Positions 8,151-15,603 of a stretch of DNA of 64,000 nucleotides are shown piece after piece (positions within the stretch are counted from its first letter, which is position 1; each line of letters begins with the position of its first letter). This DNA comes from Leucobacter sp. 7(1) (GTDB taxonomy: Bacteria; Actinomycetota; Actinomycetes; Actinomycetales; Microbacteriaceae), in assembly GCF_900163635.1 (NCBI RefSeq), contig NZ_FUID01000002.1, positions 62,001 through 126,000 on the forward strand, read 5' to 3'. Both the position numbers and the translations under genes were made by a program. The notes beneath the pieces are model-generated. The model had not been told where the DNA came from, searched no databases, and worked only from the letters and a program-made list of their open reading frames with translations.

Positions 8151-8944
8151 GCGAACGTCACCCCTCCGCTCACGGAGACCTTTTGACCTGACACGTATGC
8201 ACTATCCCGCCCTGCCAACCAGGAAATCGTCGCGGCCACGTCATCGGGTGTCCCGTGGCGACCGAGCGGTACCTCTGCACGAAGCTCGGCGTACCGTTCT
8301 GCCGTGGTAATTCCTCGCTCACGTGCTTGAAATTGGACCTCGTCAGCGTGCATTGGCGTCAGAATATACCCGGGGGCGACAGTGTTGCTGGTGATCCCGA
8401 CAGCCCCGAGCTCAAGCGCGAGCACGCGCGTCAGCGTATGGATGGCACCCTTGCTCACGCAGTAGGGCGCCCCGCCAGCCACAGGCTCGTCACCAAACAA
8501 TGAGCCAAGATTGATGACCCGACCGCTCGGGGACTGCTGTAATAGCGGCGCGCACTCCTGAATCAGCGCGATGACGGCCACCACGTTTACCTCGAGCGTG
8601 TGGCGAAGGTCGGCGATATTCAGTTGGGCAACTGTGGCTGATTCGCCCCCAGTTGCGGCATTGTTCACGAGGACGTCCAAGCGTCCAAATGAAGCCATCA
8701 CGCATTCCCGAAGCTGAGCCCGGATCGCGGAATCTGCCGTACTCCCCACTACTGCGATAGCGCGCCCCTCGGCAATTTCTGCGGCAAAGAGCCCCTCCAA
8801 GCTTGCAGACAGGTCACACAGCGCCACCTTGAACCCGTCCTCGAGGAGCCGCCTGGCACACGCAAGACCGATACCGGATGCGGCGCCTGTGATCACGGCA
8901 ACGGGCGCGGAAATGGAGGATCGGGACGGGGCGACGGCTGGCAT
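8147..8944 (-). CDS. Short-chain dehydrogenase/reductase
   Basis: Intact classical SDR, 265 aa. It has the cofactor motif TGAASGIGLA (about residues 20-29), NNAA, catalytic YCVSK, VAPGYILTPMHADEV and the C-terminal GQKVSVSGG. The first gene of the minus-strand operon, its start is preceded by GGAGG about 12 nt upstream. It presumably oxidises or reduces an alcohol/ketone intermediate of the compound handled by the island; substrate unknown. Confidence 0.93.
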   Translation of the reverse strand: MPAVAPSRSSISAPVAVITGAASGIGLACARRLLEDGFKVALCDLSASLEGLFAAEIAEGRAIAVVGSTADSAIRAQLRECVMASFGRLDVLVNNAATGGESATVAQLNIADLRHTLEVNVVAVIALIQECAPLLQQSPSGRVINLGSLFGDEPVAGGAPYCVSKGAIHTLTRVLALELGAVGITSNTVAPGYILTPMHADEVQFQARERGITTAERYAELRAEVPLGRHGTPDDVAATISWLAGRDSAYVSGQKVSVSGGVTFA

Positions 8945-9014
8945 GGACGGAGATCCTCCTCAGTGGGTGGGTACTGGTCCCTACTTTCGCGCGCAGCCAC
9001 CCGCTGGGACATCG

Positions 9015-9030
9015 GTCAAATGACGTATGC
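9015..9030 (+). promoter_or_regulatory. Candidate operator, site 1 of 3
   Basis: GTCAAATGACGTATGC, with GGTCA-AA-TGACG as the inner inverted repeat (4 of 5 arm positions). It matches site 2 at 14 of 16 positions and lies nearer the SDR start on the minus strand. Confidence 0.6.
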
Positions 9031-9058
9031 GAGATCACGCCACACATCCCGCGCGTAC

Positions 9059-9074
9059 GTCGAATGACGCATGC
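9059..9074 (+). promoter_or_regulatory. Candidate operator, site 2 of 3
   Basis: GTCGAATGACGCATGC, with CGTCG-AA-TGACG as the inner inverted repeat. It is spaced 44 bp from site 1, in the same orientation, and lies 80 nt upstream of the preferred hyuA start. Confidence 0.6.
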
Positions 9075-9109
9075 ATCGGGTCTGACCGCCGCCGCACAAT
9101 GGGGACTGC

Positions 9110-9129
9110 CCCGGGCAAACTGGCCCGGG
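9110..9129. repeat. Perfect 7-bp inverted repeat upstream of hyuA
   Basis: CCCGGGC, 6-nt spacer, GCCCGGG. It could be an RNA hairpin in the hyuA leader or a second protein-binding site, and ends 25 nt before the chosen start codon. Confidence 0.5.
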
Positions 9130-9154
9130 AACTGCGATGAGTGAGGAATCAACG

Positions 9155-11218
9155 ATGAACACGCTCCAGTGGACGCTCAGTATCGACGCAGGCGGCACAT
9201 TTACCGATGCGATCGCGCGCCGCGCAGACGGGGAGATCAGGGAAGCCAAAGTGGCATCCACTCCGGACGATCCCTCGCAGGGTCTCCGCAACGCGGCAGC
9301 CGCGCTCGAAGCGCTGGGAGTCCCCCTCTCGGAAACCGCTTTGTTGTGCCACGGCACCACGGTCGCAACGAATGCCACCCTGACCGGAAATCTCGGCAGG
9401 GCCGCCCTCGTAACAACCGCAGGGTTTCGCGATGTCCTCGGCTATCGACAGCAGAACCGCCCAGATGTCTACAGTTTGAATCCGACGCCCCCCGCTGAGT
9501 TGGTCCCGCGGGCGCTCAGATTTGAGGTTCCAGAGCGACTTGATTCCGCCGGCAACGTCCTCCTGCCCGTCGATGCGACGGCCCTTGAGCGCGTGATCGC
9601 GCAGCTGCGCGCTGCCGATCCCGAATCGATCGCGGTCTCGTTCCTGTTCAGCTACCTCAACGATGCGCACGAGCAACAGGTCGGTACAGCGCTGCGCGCG
9701 GCGTTCCCCGACCGCCCGGTGACCCTTTCTTCCGAAGTGGCACGCGAATTTCGTGAGTATCCTCGCACAGCGACCACAGCGATCAATGCGGCTCTGCGTC
9801 CTCTCGTCGAGCAATACCTCAACCGTGCCAGCACCGCTCTACACACAGCTGGAGTGGAATCCCCACTCCTCGTCATGCAGTCCAATGGCGGCAGCGTCCC
9901 TGCGGCCCGCGCGGGTGCGGAGGCTCACCGGCTCGTGCTCTCAGGACCGGCCGGAGGCGTGGCCGGTCTCGCGGCTCTTGCGGAAACACTCGATGAGCAC
10001 AATCTCATTAGTTTGGACATGGGAGGAACGTCGACAGATGTGTGTCTCCTTCGCAACGGCACCATCCCTTTCACCACGATCCAGGAGGTGCAAGACCACA
10101 CCTTGCTCGCTCCGACAGTCGATATTCATACGATCGGTGCGGGTGGGGGCAGCATTGCGTGGCTCGATGCCAGCGGGAGCCTGAAAGTCGGACCCGCGTC
10201 CGCGAAGGCGGTTCCTGGACCTGCATGTTACGGACGAGGCGGGGTTGAGCCCACCATCAGCGACGCCCACGTGGTGCTCGGAACGCTCGGCGCGGGCGAA
10301 CTCGCTGGTGGGTTGGTCATCGATCGTGATCTTGCGGTGGCCGCGGTCGAGCGTGTCGCCACCCCTCTCGGTCTGACTGCGGAAGAAGGAGCTGAGGCGA
10401 TCCTCGCGATCGGGCTCGCTCACATGATCCGTGCGGTCCGAAAGGTGAGCGTCGAACGCGGGCTCGACACCCGAGAGTTTTCGCTCGTACCGTTTGGCGG
10501 AGCAGGGCCGCTCCACGCAGGCATGATGCTGCAACACCTGTCACTCAAGAGCGTCATCGTTCCTCTTCGGCCCGGATTGTTCGCAGCAGACGGCCTTCTG
10601 GTCGCGGGCCTCCGCCTCGACCGCTCTCAGACCGTGCTTCGCGACGCAAACGTGGCGGGTGCACCAGAGCTGCGCACGTGGTTCGACGAGGCCGCGGCCG
10701 AAGCACTCGTGCAGTTCTCGGAGGACGGTATCGACTCGGACGCTGTCATCACGACAGCCAGCGCCGATTGCCGGTACCGGGGTCAGGGTTTCGAACTCAA
10801 TATTGCGTTGCCAGATTGGGAACAGGCCACCATTGCGAGCATCCCCGAGCGATTCCATGCGGCACACGAGGAGCGGTACGGACACGCAAACACTGCGGAG
10901 CCGGTGGAGATCGTGACCGTTCGCCTGTCCTCAACTGGCACCGTCAACCGTACTCGAGATCGGGCCATTCCGGTACGCAGCGCGGAACTCCCCTCCGCAG
11001 CAGTCGTCACGTCTCGGAGCGTCCTTCTCCCCGGTTTTGGGGCGACAAACACGCCCATCATCGATCGCGCTCAACTCCTCCCCGGCACTGAGTTCATGGG
11101 CCCCGCGATCGTTCAGCAGATGGACGCAACCACAATCATTCTTCCCGGCCAGCACTGCCGCGTGGCCAGCACTCTCGACATCGTCGTCACAGCCCCCGGA
11201 ACGAAGGAATCACGATGA
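9155..11218 (+). CDS. hyuA: Hydantoinase/oxoprolinase family subunit A
   Basis: ATP-dependent cyclic amide hydrolase subunit (HyuA; family of N-methylhydantoinase A, 5-oxoprolinase and acetone carboxylase beta). 687 aa from ATG 9155, preceded by GAGGAA at 7 nt; an in-frame ATG at 9137 is the alternative. Sequence landmarks are DAGGTFTDAI near the N-terminus, HGTTVATNA, SGPAGGVAG, DMGGTSTDVCLL and GAGGGSIAW, all nucleotide-binding elements of the family. It heads a four-gene operon joined to hyuB by a 4-bp overlap. Which cyclic amide it opens cannot be read from the sequence; 5-oxoproline, hydantoins and N-methylhydantoins are all possible. Confidence 0.95.
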   Translation: MNTLQWTLSIDAGGTFTDAIARRADGEIREAKVASTPDDPSQGLRNAAAALEALGVPLSETALLCHGTTVATNATLTGNLGRAALVTTAGFRDVLGYRQQNRPDVYSLNPTPPAELVPRALRFEVPERLDSAGNVLLPVDATALERVIAQLRAADPESIAVSFLFSYLNDAHEQQVGTALRAAFPDRPVTLSSEVAREFREYPRTATTAINAALRPLVEQYLNRASTALHTAGVESPLLVMQSNGGSVPAARAGAEAHRLVLSGPAGGVAGLAALAETLDEHNLISLDMGGTSTDVCLLRNGTIPFTTIQEVQDHTLLAPTVDIHTIGAGGGSIAWLDASGSLKVGPASAKAVPGPACYGRGGVEPTISDAHVVLGTLGAGELAGGLVIDRDLAVAAVERVATPLGLTAEEGAEAILAIGLAHMIRAVRKVSVERGLDTREFSLVPFGGAGPLHAGMMLQHLSLKSVIVPLRPGLFAADGLLVAGLRLDRSQTVLRDANVAGAPELRTWFDEAAAEALVQFSEDGIDSDAVITTASADCRYRGQGFELNIALPDWEQATIASIPERFHAAHEERYGHANTAEPVEIVTVRLSSTGTVNRTRDRAIPVRSAELPSAAVVTSRSVLLPGFGATNTPIIDRAQLLPGTEFMGPAIVQQMDATTIILPGQHCRVASTLDIVVTAPGTKESR

Positions 11219-12879
11219 TTACACCACCACTCGATGCGGTCACGTTTGAGGTCGCCTCAGCAGCGCTGCAGTCCGCAGCAGAAGAAATGGGCAGCGTACT
11301 CAAACGCTCGAGCTACAGTCCGATCATTCGCGACATGGACGACTTCTCATGCGCGCTCTTCTCCGCGACCGGCGAGCTTGTTGCCCAGGCAGACTACATT
11401 CCCGCGCAGCTGGGGGCGATGTCGCTCGTAGTGAAGTCCATCCGTTCGCGGTGGGAGGGCAGAATCCAAGAGGATGACGCCTACATCTGCAACCACCCCT
11501 ATATGGGCGCGATGCACTTGCCCGATGTGAACATTGTGATCCCGATCTTTTCTGAAGGAGAACTCATCGCTTGGGCAGGAACAGCCGCACACCACATCGA
11601 TGTGGGCGGGGTGAACCCCGGCAGCGAAGGCCCAGAGCTCACAGAACTGTACGGTGAGGGGGTCGTCCTACCTCCGATCCGATTGTCGATCGCCGGCTCC
11701 GAGAACGAGGACCTGGTCGCACTCCTCACCGAGAATTTCCGCGACCCCCTCTCCACGCTCAGCGATTTGCGAGCTCAACGCGCCTCGTGCAGGCTCGGGG
11801 AGGAACGCGTTCATGAACTTGTCCGCCTGTACGGCCGAGCTGAACTCCTCGCGGTGATGGACCGAATGCTCGACACCGTCGAGACAACGGTCTCGCGACT
11901 CCTCGCGCAGCTCCCTGACGGCGTGGGAGAGGCGGAGGGAGCGCTCGACGATGACGGGCTCGGCGGACCCCCTACCCGCATCCATGCACGAATCGAAAAG
12001 CACGGAGACCGGCTCAGTATCGACCTCTCCGGTTCCGATCCGCAGACCGCCGGCGCAATGAACATTCCGTGGGCGAGCGCACGTGCCGGACTCGTGTACG
12101 CGGTCCGATGCGTCGTGGCCCCCGGGCTCAACTCCAACGACGGCCTACTCCGCGCGCTCGACATCGTTGCCCCCGAGGGAACTGTTGTCAACCCACGCCC
12201 TCCCGCCGCTGTCTCCATCCGGCATAATTCATGTCAGCGGCTTGCAGATACCCTCATTCGCGCAATGCAGGAGATCTGGCCGGATCGCGCCGTAGCCTCC
12301 AGCACGGTCACCTTCTTCTGCTTCAACGTTGGATCCACCCACCCCAGGACGGGTCGGCCCTCGGTCATGGCCGATGTGGTGGGTGGGGGAACCGGAGCGA
12401 CGCCATTCAGCGACGGTATCGACGGCGTCGACACCTACATGTCGAATGTGGGCGTGATGCCCACAGAAGTTGTGGAAACGAACTATCGCATTCGCGTCAA
12501 GCGAACCGAATTCCGACCCGGCTCACAAGGCGTGGGCGAGTATCACGGGGGCTTGGGCCTGATTCGTGAATACGAGATCCTGGGTCACCCCCAGCACGCG
12601 ACGTTCTACGCGGAGCAGACTGACTCTCGGTTCGCGCCAGAGGGGGCCAACGGAGGTGGTCGCGCACTCCCCACACAGATCACGGTGTTTGGTCCTCACG
12701 GGGAAATCGTGGATCGTCCTATGAAGACTTCCCGCGTACTCCCGGTGGGATCCGTGGTGCGCGTCGAGACATCTGGTGGCGGCGGATACGGCGACCCGGA
12801 GCGTCGGAGCACCGCGCTTTGTGAACGAGACCTGCGCGACGATCGTCTTGGCAGCTCCGCGGCCGGGGCCATCCGATGA
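11215..12879 (+). CDS. hyuB: Hydantoinase/oxoprolinase family subunit B
   Basis: Partner subunit of HyuA, 554 aa, which together hydrolyse a cyclic amide at the cost of ATP. Typical elements are MGSVLKRSSYSPIIRDMDDFSCA near the N-terminus (broken here for length: MGSVLKRSS then SPIIRDMDDFSC), NHPYMGAMHLPDVNIV, GTAAHHIDVGG, and a C-terminal TSGGGGYGDPERR. The length is standard. It has 4-bp overlaps at both ends, implying coupled translation with hyuA and with the deacetylase-fold gene. Confidence 0.95.
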   Translation: MITPPLDAVTFEVASAALQSAAEEMGSVLKRSSYSPIIRDMDDFSCALFSATGELVAQADYIPAQLGAMSLVVKSIRSRWEGRIQEDDAYICNHPYMGAMHLPDVNIVIPIFSEGELIAWAGTAAHHIDVGGVNPGSEGPELTELYGEGVVLPPIRLSIAGSENEDLVALLTENFRDPLSTLSDLRAQRASCRLGEERVHELVRLYGRAELLAVMDRMLDTVETTVSRLLAQLPDGVGEAEGALDDDGLGGPPTRIHARIEKHGDRLSIDLSGSDPQTAGAMNIPWASARAGLVYAVRCVVAPGLNSNDGLLRALDIVAPEGTVVNPRPPAAVSIRHNSCQRLADTLIRAMQEIWPDRAVASSTVTFFCFNVGSTHPRTGRPSVMADVVGGGTGATPFSDGIDGVDTYMSNVGVMPTEVVETNYRIRVKRTEFRPGSQGVGEYHGGLGLIREYEILGHPQHATFYAEQTDSRFAPEGANGGGRALPTQITVFGPHGEIVDRPMKTSRVLPVGSVVRVETSGGGGYGDPERRSTALCERDLRDDRLGSSAAGAIR

Positions 12880-13700
12880 CCGAGTGGCCCGGGGGGCACC
12901 GATACGCAGCAACACTGAGCTTCGACTTCGACGCGGAAGAAGTGTGGATCGGCGAGAACCCCGCACACGCGTCCGCGCCTGGAATCCTCTCTCAGGGAGC
13001 CTATGGTCCCCGCGTCGGCGTGCCTCTCATCTTGAATCTCCTCGAGCGTACCGGGATTCGCGGGACATTCTATGTGTCTGGGAAAGATGCGATTAGACAC
13101 CCTGATTCGGTTCGCAACATCATCGCTGCCGGACACGAGGTCGCCCATCACGGACACTCCCATACGTCTCCCACCGCGCTGCGTCGCACCGAGGAGGAGC
13201 TCGAACTGTCCCTGGGGCTCGAAACGCTCCGGTCCCTCGGCGCTGAGGTCGTGGGTTACCGCTCTCCGTCTTGGGAATTTACTGAACACACTCTCGACCT
13301 GCTGGTCGCCGCGGGGTTCGAGTACAGCTCAAATCTCCTGGACCATATTCTCCCCTACCGACATGCATCCCATGATCTGGTTGAGGTGCCCGTCTCGTGG
13401 CTCCTCGACGACGCACCCCACTTCTGGTTTGCAAACGACACTTGGGAAAAGACCATCCGATCCACCCGCGAAGTGCTTGAGGTCTGGCTCCCGGAAATCG
13501 ACGGGATCGCCGCACTTGGTGGACACGTGATGCTGACAGCGCACCCGATGATTTCGGGCCGTCCTTCACGCCTCGCAATGCTAGAGACGGTCATCGGCCA
13601 TCTCGCGGACACGGGGGCATGGATCGCGACAACTCGGGAGGTCGCTGACTACGAGCGTGAGAACGGCCCACTCAGCCTCACCATTGGAGACAATCGATGA
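12876..13700 (+). CDS. NodB-fold hydrolase, PuuE/cyclic imidase-like
   Basis: Polysaccharide-deacetylase superfamily protein, 274 aa. It has SFDFDAE (metal Asp) near residue 17, AHHGHSHTSP with the metal His pair, GYRSPSWEF, and a late HVMLTAHP. There is no signal peptide, so it acts in the cytosol. The short SFDFDAE form and the WEFTEHTLDLL region resemble the PuuE/HpPgdA group, which includes allantoinases and cyclic imide hydrolases. In an operon with hydantoinase subunits that role is more plausible than polysaccharide deacetylation, but the substrate is inferred. Confidence 0.85.
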   Translation: MTEWPGGHRYAATLSFDFDAEEVWIGENPAHASAPGILSQGAYGPRVGVPLILNLLERTGIRGTFYVSGKDAIRHPDSVRNIIAAGHEVAHHGHSHTSPTALRRTEEELELSLGLETLRSLGAEVVGYRSPSWEFTEHTLDLLVAAGFEYSSNLLDHILPYRHASHDLVEVPVSWLLDDAPHFWFANDTWEKTIRSTREVLEVWLPEIDGIAALGGHVMLTAHPMISGRPSRLAMLETVIGHLADTGAWIATTREVADYERENGPLSLTIGDNR

Positions 13701-14845
13701 TCAATGAGCCCGCAGCGTCCGCAGCAATCTCACCGCACTATCCACGGATTCGTGTGAGCGGGACGTCCCAGGAACGTTCTCGGCGGTACGGAAGCGCCGC
13801 GGCTCCCATGATTCGAATCATTCGCGCGGGTTACGAGCGCGCGTTTGCGGCACAAGGGATCTCCTGGGCATCCGCAGTTGCGACGGCCCGATCGTACCTT
13901 CCCGCGCTCACACATCACCTGCCGCACCTCCTCGAAGAAATCCGCGGAATCGCGACCGGATGTGGCCTCACCTTCGATGAAATCCTCACTATCAACTGCC
14001 GGACTGAGATCCTCAACGGGGCGACGGCCGCCCGGGGGCGCACCGTCCACTCCGGTGAATGCACTTCCTTTGCGCTCGAAGGTGATCGAACAGCTGTAAG
14101 AACCCCCGTGATCGGTCAGAACTGGGACTGGCTGGAGTGTCTCCAATCCGGCATCATTGTGCTGGAAGTCGAACGCGCAGACGGCCAGAACTACGTCACG
14201 CTCGTGGAGGCGGGGCTCCTCGCGAAAATAACGCTCACCGCTTCCGGACTCGCCATCGGAGTCAACACGCTGGTGTGCTCGCTAGACGGTGAAGCGCGCG
14301 GAATTCCCTTCCACTTCCTACTCCGTGCGCTCGCGGATGCGGACCACGTCTCCGGGGCACTGGAAATCTTGGCAAAGCTGCCCCGTGCGTCCTCCGGCAA
14401 CTATCTCTTCGCGAGCGCGGACGGCTCTGTCCTCAATGTGGAGACTTCGCCGGGCGACGCACGTGGCCTAACACCGCAGCCCAGCCACAATGGGGCCGTA
14501 GTACATACGAATCACTTCCTCGCTCCGATCGCTGGCGGCCACGATCTCGCCCCCGCCGCTATGCCAGACAGTTTCGTTCGGCTCGGACGCATCACCCGCT
14601 CGATACAACGGCCCTCGGCACCGTTGGAGCAGGGAGACCTCAAGATCGCGCTCGCCGATCATACGGGGTATCCCAACTCGATCTGCTGCCACCCGGATCC
14701 AACCGCACCGCCCGAGAGTCGGTGGAAGACACTCGCCACCGTGCTTTTGCAGCCGATCGAGCGAGCCCTCACCTACGCAGGAGGCCCAGCCTGCGAGCAG
14801 CTATGGGAGTCACTCGACTATTCAGATTTCCTGAAGCAAAAGTGA
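13697..14845 (+). CDS. C45 family autoproteolytic acyltransferase/amidase-like protein
   Basis: 382-aa protein related to acyl-CoA:6-aminopenicillanic-acid acyltransferase (NTN hydrolase, MEROPS C45). The likely self-cleavage site and nucleophile is Cys122 in HSGECTSFAL, followed by the family motif GQNWDW and by GLAIGVNTLVCS. The residues before Cys122 would be the released pro-segment. It overlaps the NodB-fold gene by 4 bp and ends the operon. In this context it probably cleaves or forms an amide bond of a pathway intermediate; no direct evidence for the substrate. Confidence 0.85.
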   Translation: MINEPAASAAISPHYPRIRVSGTSQERSRRYGSAAAPMIRIIRAGYERAFAAQGISWASAVATARSYLPALTHHLPHLLEEIRGIATGCGLTFDEILTINCRTEILNGATAARGRTVHSGECTSFALEGDRTAVRTPVIGQNWDWLECLQSGIIVLEVERADGQNYVTLVEAGLLAKITLTASGLAIGVNTLVCSLDGEARGIPFHFLLRALADADHVSGALEILAKLPRASSGNYLFASADGSVLNVETSPGDARGLTPQPSHNGAVVHTNHFLAPIAGGHDLAPAAMPDSFVRLGRITRSIQRPSAPLEQGDLKIALADHTGYPNSICCHPDPTAPPESRWKTLATVLLQPIERALTYAGGPACEQLWESLDYSDFLKQK

Positions 14846-14895
14846 GGATTTTCCATTCTCCGAGTCACAACTCTTGTGTCCATTTTTAGCCTGTA

Positions 14896-14912
14896 TTCCC
14901 CTCTTCGGGGAA
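14896..14912. terminator. Small hairpin after the hyu operon
   Basis: TTCCCC-TCTTC-GGGGAA, 50 nt after the C45 gene stop. A 6-bp stem with a stable loop but no long T tract; a weak terminator candidate. Confidence 0.4.
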
Positions 14913-15133
14913 CATGAACATGACAAGAAAAGACACAGGAAGATCACGATTCCGCAACATGGGGGTCAGAGTGAGATATGCTCAGTCGCAAGACCAGTAA
15001 TGCCGAACGTTGGGATTCACCAGCAAGTTTTGTCCGTCGCAAACACGCGGCACAGCTACCAGTCTCCACGTCGGCGCCGTCGCCGTGGCACCCCGGCCGC
15101 TTTTCGCGGCCAGCAACACAAAGGAAATACAGT
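14913..15133 (+). promoter_or_regulatory. Leader and promoter region of the cold-shock gene
   Basis: This stretch has no credible gene. It precedes a csp gene and, as for many cold-shock mRNAs, may include a long structured 5' leader. I could not assign the promoter; AAGGA lies 9 nt before the csp start. Confidence 0.35.
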
Positions 15134-15337
15134 ATGGCCACCGGCACCGTAAAATGGTTCAACTCCGAAAAGGGCTTCGGCTTCATCACCCCTGACGACG
15201 GGGCTTCCGACGTCTTCGCACACTTCAGCGCGATCCAGGGCAACGGCCGTCGCGACCTCTTCGAAGAGCAGCGCGTCGAGTTCGACATCGAGCAGGGCCC
15301 CAAGGGCCTGCAGGCGAGCAACATCCGCGCTATCTAA
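15134..15337 (+). CDS. Cold-shock protein, CspA family
   Basis: 67-aa single OB-fold nucleic-acid chaperone. It carries RNP1 KGFGFITPD and RNP2 VFAHFSAI, and starts [14 protein letters not shown]; length and sequence are canonical. It is monocistronic, followed 78 nt later by a strong hairpin terminator. Confidence 0.98.
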   Translation: MATGTVKWFNSEKGFGFITPDDGASDVFAHFSAIQGNGRRDLFEEQRVEFDIEQGPKGLQASNIRAI

Positions 15338-15415
15338 GTTCCTCACGTCGATGACTGGAGCCTTTGCGCTCTGAGCATCTACAGTTTTTGAACTGCGCGG
15401 TGAGTACTCACCACT

Positions 15416-15449
15416 CGGGGGAGGTCAGCCAATCGGCTGGCCTCCCCCG
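15416..15449 (+). terminator. Terminator after the cold-shock gene
   Basis: A 15-bp stem with one G-T wobble and an AATC loop (15416-15430 with 15435-15449). It is followed by only a modestly T-rich stretch, but its position after a short monocistronic gene supports the call. Confidence 0.75.
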
Positions 15450-15603
15450 ATGCTTTGCGCGACTCTTTTGTAGAGGTACGACACCCCGTTCGACACTCGC
15501 AGGCCCGGGCCGTTACAGTTCGGAGCAGCCGGTCCACTCCGTGGTGGACGCCTCGCCCCACCACATCGGGCGCGGGGAGGCACGCTCACCCTGAGAGGGC
15601 CGC

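Larger units (their letters stand above)
8945..9154. promoter_or_regulatory. Divergent control region between the SDR/liv operon and the hyu operon
   Basis: The intergenic stretch holds two direct copies of a candidate operator 44 bp apart (about four helical turns) and a CCCGGGC-GCCCGGG inverted repeat at 9110-9129. Both operons presumably start here. I could not place -35/-10 hexamers with confidence. Confidence 0.6.

Noticed and set aside
14874-15152. Small plus-strand frame upstream of csp
   Set aside because: No ribosome-binding site and it runs into csp in another frame; better read as a leader region.
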